Of a DNA stretch of 64,000 nucleotides, positions 34,642-44,065 are shown piece by piece. Under the pieces are notes generated by a model. It was not told where the DNA came from. It saw nothing but the letters and a program-made list of their open reading frames with translations, and ran no database searches. A program made the translations under genes and the position numbers. Positions within the stretch are counted from its first letter, which is position 1. Every line of letters begins with the position of its first letter. Source of the stretch: Coix lacryma-jobi var. lacryma-jobi (lineage: Eukaryota; Streptophyta; Magnoliopsida; Poales; Poaceae). The DNA lies in assembly GCA_009763385.1 (NCBI GenBank), contig CM019824.1, positions 155,304,357-155,368,356 of the forward strand. Direction: 5' to 3'.

Positions 34642-37299
34642 CTATGCCCCCCGGCCGGCAGGAGCCATGAATTCCAGGGGAAGGAAGAAAGTCATGGCCA
34701 CGTCAGCGCCTTTGTCAGTGTCGTCTGGTTTTTCCTTTGGGCGCCACTCTTGCTTCTTCCCATCGGCAGCTGCTTCTTCCAACTCCCTATTCCGGAGGCG
34801 CTGCACCCTCCTTTTCTGGCTCTTTCTGAGCCCTGGCGGGCACCATTGCCCCTTTTGCCACCTATATGGGCGGGGCTGTGCCTCCTCGCTGTCGTCCTGA
34901 TGGTGCGCCCACTCCTGATCGGCATATCTTTTGGCTTGCCGATCTGGGCTTTCCATTTTTAGGCGCCGATCGTCCATCGGGATGCGTGCTCCCAATCTTT
35001 CATGGACGGGACGGCGGTTGACGCGATCCTGCCTATACCCCCTGTACTGATCGCTGCACTCAGGGCAGTTGTTGACGGCAGGCAGTTTCAAGCCTTCGTT
35101 CCAGCAGTGGCGGAAGAACGGGCAGCCCCAGTGAGCCTGCTCCTGCTCTTGGCGGCGCTCCTGCTCTCTGTGGTAGGCCTACTCTCTGTGGTAGGCCCTC
35201 TCTTCCAGACGGTACCGGTACTCCTCCGTGTGACCGTCTTCACGCTGATATTCTTCTGCGAATCTCTGTTCCTCGCGTTGGAGACGCCTCCGCTCTTTCT
35301 CACCTTCCCGGCGCCACTTGTTGAGGAGATCCCTGTGGGTAGGCCTGCGCCTGGAAGATGACTCCCCGTGCTCGTATCGACTATTCGTGGTCTGGGTACG
35401 CTGCCGGAATTCATCGCTGGTGACCTGCCGATCGGGGTCCACCGTGCCAGACTCGCGCGCTTTGTCGGAGGTGAGGACTTTGACTTTGCCCTTGCCCCTG
35501 GGGTCCTCTGGAGCTACCATGTTCACTGAGAAGAACACGGCGTTCTGGGCGAAGGGGTTAGCATCGATCTTCATCTTGCCATTGAACTTGATGTGGCCGT
35601 CCTGGATGTCCTTCTGGATCCTTGTCCTGAACACACGGCAATCATTAATAGAATGAGTGTTAGTGTTGTGGAAACCGCAGTACTTCTTGTCCTTGACCCC
35701 TCCAGGACGCAGCATCGGGTGATCCGGGGGTAGCCTGATTCTCCCTTCGGCGACCAGGAACTCGAAGAGCTTGTCGGCCTTGGTGACGTCGAAGTCGTAT
35801 GCCCCCTTCTGCTAGCGCAGCCATTGCTTGTTGGCCTGGATCGGCTCCTTGTCCCAGTTGAGCTCTGCAGCGGCCACCTCATCTTCAGCGTCGGTGTAGT
35901 CATCGGCTTCGTCCAGGAAAGCCTGATACATCTGGGCCGCGACATTGTCCTTCTGGAAGCGCCCTTCCCTCCGGAAGCCTTGCGCTTGGATAGTCATCTC
36001 ATTCAGCCAGCGAGAGAGATGACCCAAGTCTTCAAACTCTTGACCGAACAGCTTGTCCCTAATGCTCGGGAGCATGCCTGCCACGGCTAATGGTGGAAGC
36101 TGATCATCCGGCAGGTGCATGCCGAAGCACTGGCTCTTGACTTCCCTGAACCTGCGCAGGTAGTCCTGTGGTGTCTCATTTGGCCTCTGGCGCACGTACA
36201 TGATGTCCACCAGCTTCTTCTCCTTGGTGCCCGTGTAGAAGTGCGTATGGAACTTTTGTTCCAAGTCTGCCCAAGAGAGAATAGAGCCCGGCGGTAGTGA
36301 CGTGAACCATGCGAATGCCGGTCCAGTGAGTGACGACGGGAAGTACCGAACCCTGAAGGCATCTTCGGTATTGGCCTCCCCAAGCTGGAGCAGATAACGA
36401 CTGACGTGCTCCACCGTGCTGGTGTCGTCTAAGCTGGAGAACTTGGACAGGTCTGTCGGCACTTTGACTCTGGGAGGCAGAGCCACACGGTGGAACCATT
36501 TGGGGAACGGAGACCTGTAAGCATAAGTGCCCTTAGGCTTCAGGCCGAAAGTGCGCTGCATCATATCTGCCATCTTCTCTAGCATGACATCGACATTAGA
36601 GTCGGCGGTCTTTTCGGCCGTCGGCTTCCCATACCCTGGATGGGGGGCGCCCTCTATGTTGTGAGGCTCAAGCATCTCATGGTACCCGTTTCCGTAGTAG
36701 TCCTTTATGAGCCTATAGGTTTGCGGGGAGATCTTGCGTGTTGACTCTGGCGGCTGACCCTTAGTGCCGAACGTGAACTGACCCATGGTCGGCAATTGGC
36801 CCTCTGGCATGTGCTTCTCTTGAATGGTCATCCCGCTTGATTGAGCCTTAGGCGGGGTCTCCTCACCAGCAGCTCCTGCCCCCTTGAGGTGATCCGGCAG
36901 GTTGAAAAGATGTGGCCCCGCTATTGGGCCAAACTCCGCCTTCATGAGTTCGTCGGCCTTAGGGCCAAATTGGGCGATCATGATGGTGCGGAAAGTGTTG
37001 AGAAACGCCCCATGCATGCGACCGATGGCACCAGAGACAGCTTCGTTGACTATGCGAGACATTTTCAGCACTGCCTCCGCTTCCCCGAGATCATTCGGGT
37101 TGAGCTGGACGGGCTTCGGCAGATCGTGCAGACGGCGAACCTTTCCGCTCTTGTTCTTGGAGAAGGCTTCTAGGCACTTGGCCTGGAATTCGGCACAAGC
37201 ATTATCCACCTGCTCTTTGTACTCGTCGGGTAGTTTAGCGAGCTGCACCTGCACGAGCCCCGCCTTGTTGCTGGCCTCGGCTTCGATGACTTCAACCAT
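34642..37299 (-). pseudogene. gag: Tat gag
   Basis: The chosen start is the ATG at 37299 (MVEVIEAEAS), the first after the primer-binding site. The capsid region includes FSSLDDTSTVEHVSRYLLQL, FAWFTSLPPGSILSWADLEQ and RRFREVKSQCFGM, typical of the plant retrotransposon gag family. Further on comes a CGFHNTNTHSINDC zinc-binding type motif and a second Cys/His patch (NNCPECSDQY). The single frame is broken by TAG codons at 35812-35814, 35179-35181 and 34642-34644. The middle one lies at an 18-bp tandem duplication. The C-terminal half is extremely rich in Arg/Glu. Confidence 0.88.
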
Positions 37300-37341
37300 T
37301 GCTGCAGGAAAAAAGGGTCCCACCGGGCGTGCCAAAATGTG

Positions 37342-38778
37342 TGTTGACACCAAAAGCGGCGCACTGTGCCAATCACACAGCAAGCCGAAAAAGCTAGCTT
37401 CGAACGTGGCCCGGGTGCTCAGAAGTCCGGTGCGTGCCAGTCAGTTTGCCCTGCAACTAACAAGGGAAAGAAACTGTTAAATACAAAGCTGGAACATGCC
37501 GGGTGTGACCAGACAGTTCCAAAATATACGGCCCTGAAGCCACTTACGACGACATATAGCTATGAAAGCTATCTGCCAACAAGCTCAAAGACTATTCGGC
37601 AATATGAACGAAGTTACGTGAATAACGAGTTGCCGAATACGTTTGCATGAAAATTGTACTTGCATGATGTATTAAATATGAGTTAAAACTTAACCAATCT
37701 CGATCGTACAACCGAGCTGGGGTCCATGGGGATTGAACATACAAACCAAGCATAATTAAACTAATCTAAAGCCTGCGCTTGCCGCACGACACCTAGCTTT
37801 ATCATAGATCAAACATACTTAACATGCATGAACCCTCACCACGTAGCGATCTAGATACGATCAAATCGGCTATTACGAACAATAGATCCACTGCATAAAA
37901 GACCTTACAAAAATGAATATGAAAGGACAGGATAGATCTGTAAAAGATAGAGCCGAACCGAGCGAAATCTAGATTGGGCAATAAAGTGTTGCAACGAGAT
38001 AAACGTAACAATACATATAACACAAGGTAACTTAATGAATCTATTAGATCTTGCCAAACCTAATAGAGCCGATAACTATCTCATTTATGCTAAGCTTATC
38101 AAGCAAGCGCCTGCCGCACGGTACTTACTCATAATCTTAACACAAACTAAGACTTCTCGATCATCAAGTAATGATCCGCCGCACGATCATTACCAACAAG
38201 CGAGACTACTTGCATCACGCCTAAATCCGCCGCATGATACTAGACATAATAGCAAGGTTGTCGGGACTTACGGAGGTCGACGGATCGATGACTCCTCTCG
38301 AAGAACACGACGACACGACTTGGACTCGAAGATGGCACGGGGCCGGTTTGGTTGTATTGATTGTTGAACGTCTTTACAATGGCCTCAGGGTTTATATTTA
38401 TATCCTGGTGTCCTATGAGTCCTAGAAGGACACGATTACAACGACAAAATCAGGAAACTATCTAAAATATGACGCCTTCTGCTCCAAGCTTCCCTTAATA
38501 ACCGGCGCGCGCTAAAAATGACGAGATCCTCGTTGCTAAATCTTCTGACATGCCGCATTTGTCGTCTTCTGGCGCAAACCGACCTTAATCTGATGTAGCT
38601 GACCGCAGCGTCATATTGCCGAACCTGCTCGCCGTTGACTAGTCGCCTTCACAGCCTTGCCGAATACATTGAGTTAGCCGACCGCGTTCGCTGTCTGCCG
38701 AATCCCTTAGGTGGTGACTCCTCTCGAACCTGCACCGTGCTGGCCCACTTGTCATAGTGCGAAAATTATGTGTTAACA
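37342..38778 (-). repeat. 5' LTR of the Tat element
   Basis: This is the right copy, next to the primer-binding site and the gag leader. It should contain the promoter that drives the genomic RNA toward lower coordinates. It is the same length as the left copy, with no indels seen. Confidence 0.95.
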
Positions 38779-38783
38779 GGGTA

Positions 38784-39198
38784 TTATGTCATATTGACGG
38801 TCTGAACCTATATAAATCTTGTGTCTCGATGCTTGTATTATACCATCTGGTTCCCTTCACGCGCACCTCCATTGATTCATCTATACCTCTTGGTGGACTG
38901 CCGACCATACTTCGTCGATAGTGGCGCGCTAGGTAGGGGGTGTGCGTGTTGATCCATGATGAATCGATCAGATGGCCCTCGTCAACAACTTGTCATCGTC
39001 AGCCCTCGCCGGCCACTCAACGCGGCTCTCGTCGTCATCGTCGGGCCTCGCGGACTTCGACTTGTCGTCGTCGTCAACCCTCGTCGACTTCTCGCCATCT
39101 CTCTCGTCATCATCGGCGAGTCGTCAGCGAGCCCACGAGGCACCAACGAGCTGATGAGCCTCCAACGAGCCGCAAGCGAGCCAACAAGCCGCAAGCGA
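38784..39198 (+). mobile_element. Right part of the older gypsy LTR plus its primer-binding site and leader
   Basis: The block continues the LTR that begins at 27621 and ends near 38920 at TTCGTCGATA. TGGCGCGCTAGGTAGGGG at 38922-38939 is the typical grass gypsy primer-binding region. After it, 38955-39198 is a short leader or gag start rich in CGTCGTC phrases. The sequence is interrupted by the solo LTR and resumes at 41393. Confidence 0.72.
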
Positions 39199-39203
39199 GT
39201 TGT

Positions 39204-41387
39204 TGAAAGGTCCGAATTGGCTAGAGGGGGGTGAATAGCCTAATTAAAAATCTACAAAATAACTTAGGCAAACACTATTAGTATAACAAATGGCGAAGCT
39301 TTTTGTGCTAGCCTAATAGTGTGTTGCAAGCCACCTATCCAACAATTCTACCTAATATAACTATGGCACACAAGCAATTAGAGCTAGAAACTAATGCGGA
39401 ATAAATAAACTAGCTCTAGCACAACTATGATCAAGACAGTCTAAGATAACCAAGTGCGTGCAAAGGATAAACTATGTAAACTAATCACAACTAGTAACAT
39501 AGGGTATATGACAAAGGATATATGACAAGAAATAGTATCTACACAAATGAAATAGCTCAAGGTAAATATACAAAGTAAATGAGCTAGATAGAGGTGGTTT
39601 CACCGAGCCTTCGGGATCGCCTAGTAGAGAGGTAATCACCGGTGAAATCCACTCGTGAAGTCAATCACCAAGAAGAATGCACAATCACAATAAGCATACG
39701 GGACACCAAGATTTATCCTGAGGTTCACGTGCTTGCCGGCACGCTACTCCTCAGCTCGTTGTGTCGACCAACACTAGGTGACCCGGTGGCTAATCGGCAC
39801 AAAGCCAAGCTCACAAAGAGCGCCACAAGAATCTACTGCTAGTGAGGTAGCTCAATGACACGAGCAATCCACTAAGGATGCCTCTTGCCGCTCCGACGAG
39901 GTGAGGCTCCAAAAACCCCTCACAATCACGATCGGTGGTGGCCAAGAACAATCTCCTTCTCTTGCCAACAACACCACAACGCCTCCAAGCCGTCTAGGCA
40001 CCGGCAAATGCCAAGAGTAACAAGAAACTCAAAGCCGATGCGAAGAACTAGTGCCACTAGATTGAACTCTTTCAAATAACCGCACTAGATCACTCAATCT
40101 CACTTGGTTTGATCAAATCAACTTGGGAGATGAGCTGGGAGGCTTGCCAAAGCGCACTAGTATGCTTAGGAATCGTAATGTGCAAGAGAGCCACCAAGTG
40201 AGCCGGCCAAGCCCCTTAAATAGGTCACTCAAGTTGGCCTAGCCGTTGGGCCAGAATCGGGGGCACCGGACGCGCCGATGCTTGACCATCGGACGCTGCC
40301 CCAGCGTCCGATGCTCCAGATGGAGCCACGTGTCCCCTTGATATGAATTCAGCCCGTCAGATCCCAACGGTCATTTCACTTCGCGCCACGATTAAAGTGA
40401 CATCGGACGCGCCGATGCTAGGCATCGGACGCTCCGATGCCACTGCTCGTTTCAGCACTTTTCTGCGCCACATCGGACACGCCGACACCTTCACATCGGA
40501 CGCTCAACCCCTGCGTCTGATGACCATGCAAAGAGGTTCCAGAGAGGGCCAAATCACATCGAACGCGTCCGATGGATCCGCATCGGACGCGGGCCAGCGT
40601 CTGATGCTCCTTGGAAAGCTAACTCGTGCCACATCATCACCATCGGACTCTGCAACAGCGTTTCCTCAACGTCTGTTGCTAGCGTCTGATGCTCCTTCAA
40701 CTTCTGACGGAAACTAGGGTTAACCATCAGACGCTCAGCCCAGCGTCCGATGCTCCTCGGACCAGCGTCCGATGCTCCCTGAGCTTAACGCTTCACTTCT
40801 GAAACCCGCTGAATCCTATCTCACAAGCTCGGCAGGAGGGAGAAGGACTATGTGCTAGTCTTCCCCACTTCTCCACAACCCCTAAACACCCCCTTATCCA
40901 AAAAGTGCTAACACCACCAAGTTTACATCATTACATGCAAGTGTGTTAGCATTTTGCAAAGAATTTTCCAAGGGGTTTTGTTAGTCACTCACTACATCTA
41001 TAGCATCGATATGTTAGAGAACACCTAGTGACACTTGAACACCGCATAAGCCATGAATTAACTCCTCTTAATAGTACGCCTATCTATCCTAAATGTGATC
41101 ACACTCGCTAAGTGTCTTGATCACCAAAACAAAGAGCCCTATAGGTTATACCTTTGCCTTCGGGCCTCTTTGCTCCATCTCTTCTCTTCTTCATGCTATT
41201 TCACCAAAGGTAGAGCACTTGATCACTTGAGTTGCATATGGCCATCTCCATCCTCCATGGTTGCCACCTTGCTAGCTCCACCACTTGGCTTGGTCCCAAT
41301 CCTTTCTTATAAGCTACACACATGCTTAGCAATAGGATTAGACCAAATAGGTTTCATCAATTAGCCAAAAACAAACTAGGGCTTTTA
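39204..41387 (-). repeat. Sirevirus-type solo LTR with GTTGT target duplication
   Basis: A 2184-bp LTR is flanked by exact 5-bp repeats GTTGT (39199-39203 and 41388-41392). On the minus strand it starts TAAAAGCCCTAGTTTG (the family start is TGAAAGCCC) and ends GGACCTTTCAA-like at 39204. Its middle (40260-40780) is crowded with palindromic CATCGGACGCTCCGATG-type motifs and CGTCCGATG halves, as in Sirevirus LTRs. No internal region remains, so it arose by LTR-LTR recombination. Confidence 0.88.
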
Positions 41388-41392
41388 GTTGT

Positions 41393-41798
41393 TCGGGCCG
41401 CAAGCAAGCCATCACATCGCCATCGACTCACTGCCATCCTCGCTGACCACTCGTTGTTGACTTGCTGCCGTTTTCATCGACTACTCTGCTCGAACGACAA
41501 TCAAGCTAAGTCATGCTTTAATATCTTCTAAATATTCTTTCATCATTACATACCTCCAGATATTATCATGTGCCTTCGTGGTCACACTAACCTTCATAAA
41601 AGGCCTCCTCGTTATTTTTCTCCATGTATACCATCTTAAAGATGACATACTTCTCTGCTTTATGGATAACCGAACAATCACGTTTTATATCCGTGCCTTC
41701 CGAAAGCGACCCTGTCTCTGACCCCTCCTTACACGTGCACTAGCTCTCCGCTTTGCGTCATAGGTGGTCGGCTGCAGCTCCTCGACGACGCTAATGTT
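41393..41798 (+). mobile_element. Continuation of the older gypsy internal region
   Basis: Removing the solo LTR and one GTTGT joins this block to the leader ending at 39198. It contains no open gag frame of useful length. It ends where the next LTR starts at 41799. The assignment rests on contiguity rather than recognised motifs. Confidence 0.5.
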
Positions 41799-43700
41799 TG
41801 AAAGCCCTAGTTTGATTTTGGTTAATTGATGAAACCTATTTGGACTAATCCTATGACTAAGCATGTGTGTAGCTAATGAGATGGATTAGGGCCAAGCCAA
41901 GTGGTGGAGCTAGCAAGGTGGTAACCATGGAGATGGTGGTGACCACAAGCAAATCAAGTGATCAAGTGCTCCATTTTTGGTGAAATGGTGAAGAGAAGAG
42001 AAGTGAAGAGAAGAAGAGAAACAAAGAGGCCCAGAGGCAAATGTATAACAAATAGGGGGCTCTTTGGTTTAGTGATCAATGCACTTAGTGAGTGCGATCA
42101 CATTTAGGATAAACAGCCATACTATCAAGAGGAGATAATTCATGGCTTATGCGGTGTTCAAGTGCCACTAGGTGTTTACTAACTTATTAATGCATTAGAC
42201 CTAGTGATCTAACTAATAAAACCCTTGAAAAAATACTTTAAAAAATGCTAACATATGTGCACAAGTGGTGAAAACACTTTGGTGTTGGCATATGGAAGCA
42301 AGGGTGAAAGATAGAAGGTGAAAGGAGTAGAGAAGGTGTCGTCCTAAGGGCATCAGACGCTCCATATGGGAGCATTGGATGCGTCCAATGGTAAACCCTA
42401 GGTGCAGGCTATGTTCCAGCCTGCATCGAATGCACAGGTGGCACTGTGCATCCGTCCGATGCAGGTGACATGGCACGAGCAGGCGAGTCAATGGAGCATC
42501 GGACGCTCGGCGCGTCCGATGGCTTTTGGGAGGTTATGGAACCTCTCTGCATAAACATCGAACACTGGACCAGAAGCGTACGGTGGGCGCGTCCGATGTC
42601 GGTCCAAAGAGCACGATATTTGTCTAGAAAGTGTCGGACACGTCCGATGCCATCAAGCATCATGTCTGATGCCACTTTAACCAGCACACAAAGTGAAATA
42701 GTAGTTGAGATCCAGTGGATCTCATTTGAAGGCTGAGGACACGTGGCGCTGATCCGGACATCGGACATTAAGGGCGCATCTGATGGTCCCAACCAGGCGC
42801 GTCTGATGCCTAGCTAGAAAGCCCAACGACTAGCCCTTGTGAGGGCTACCTATTTAAAGGGGTTGGTCGGCTTGGGGATACCTCTCTTGCGTATTTTGAT
42901 ACTCTGGCATACTTGTGAGCCTTGGGAACCCTCCCCACTCATCTCTTGACTTGATTTGATCATTCGAAGTGAGATTGAGTGATCTAGTACCAAGAATTGA
43001 GAGTGATTCATTCTAGTGGTACTAGTTCTTCGCATCGGCTTTGAGTTTATTATTACTCTTGGTATTTGCTAGTGCCTATATGACTTGGAGGTTTTTGGTG
43101 GAGTTGGCAAGAGTTGGTGATTGTTCTTAGCCATCACTGATTGATTTATGAGGAGTTATTTGGGCCTCATCCCGATCGGAGTGGTGAAAGGCACCTCTAG
43201 TGGACTGCTCGTGTCATTGAGCTACCTCTCTTGTGGTAGATTATTGTGGCGCTCATGGAGCTTGGTGTGGTGCCAATTAGCCACCGGATCACCAAGAGTT
43301 GGTTGACACAATGGGGACCAGCGTGTCGGCAAGCACGTGAACCTCAGGATAAAATCGCCGTGTCTATTGTGAGCTTGTTCATTTGGCGATTGTCTCTTGG
43401 TATTATTGTTGATTGGATTTCACCGGTGATTGGTTCCCTACCCGGCGACCCCGAAGGCTCAGCGAAACACATCGCTCCCTATCTCTTTTACTTATAGCAT
43501 TTACCTTTCAGTTGAGCTAGTTACTTTGTGTATATTAGTTGTTCGTTGTAAATCTTGTGCTATTTACTTTGGTATAGCTCTAGTAGATTAAGTGACACAG
43601 AGATATTAGGATAGAATTGTTGGATGGGTGGCTTGCAACACAAACATCAGGCTAGTAAAAAAACTTCACTATTTGTGTTGCTAATCTAAATTGTAGGCAC
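41799..43700 (+). repeat. Sirevirus-type LTR fragment, same family as 39204-41387, opposite orientation
   Basis: It starts TGAAAGCCCTAGTTTGATTT and follows the solo LTR almost base by base over the first 100 bases. It then shows its own GCGTCCGATG/CATCGGACGC palindrome cluster (42340-42810) and the shared downstream part (TTCGCATCGGCTTTGAG, CACGTGAACCTCAGGATAAA). The expected end (GGACCTTTCA) is missing: similarity fades near 43700. Confidence 0.8.
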
Positions 43701-44065
43701 AAGCAGGCTAGATCGTTAGCATCATTTCATTGTCACTGAAGTGTAGGTCGATTCTGACTTCTGAGTGCTTCACATGCACCTAGTCAATCATGCATGCATG
43801 GGATGACCACGCAATCGCCCATACTTGCCTGATCTCATCAATTGTTGCCATGCATGTTGTGTTGCATCGAGATTAGCATATTCTAATACAGTATGAGCTG
43901 CAACCTTAGAGCTAAACTGCGACCATTATTTGTTATAGAGATTAGTGTCAAGTTGTTGTTATAGGATCAGGCTAGCAGGTGCCTTGTTTCTCTACACATT
44001 CTCTCTAGTTGGAACTATAAGTCAATTTAGATTTGTTCTAAATTGAATATATTTGACTTTAAACG
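43701..44065. other. Unassigned sequence between LTR fragment and copia relic
   Basis: No motif or frame is recognised. It replaces what would be the LTR end, primer-binding site, gag and integrase of the element, so it either marks a large deletion filled with other sequence or a separate insertion. Confidence 0.4.

Larger units (their letters stand above)
27841..38778 (-). mobile_element. Full-length Tat-type Ty3/gypsy retrotransposon with antisense gene
   Basis: The element has two 1437-bp LTRs that begin TGTTGACACC and end GTTAACA, flanked by an exact 5-bp duplication GGGTA (27836-27840 and 38779-38783). On the minus strand it carries a TGGCACGCCCGGTG primer-binding site just inside the right LTR (37321-37334), then gag, protease, RT, RNase H, a second RNase H module and integrase. 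A GGGGGCA-type polypurine tract on the minus strand abuts the left LTR (about 29279-29290). A plus-strand gene (29417-30551) lies between pol and the 3' LTR. The gag-pol frame has at least seven in-frame stops and two frameshifts. The LTRs differ at only about nine of 1437 positions in my hand comparison, all transitions, so the insertion is recent. Confidence 0.95.

Noticed and set aside
38922..39198. A start of a host gene at the CGTCGTC-rich stretch
   Set aside because: It directly follows a retrotransposon primer-binding site and is continuous with an LTR; the open frames overlap in all three phases, as expected for repeated CGTCGTC sequence.
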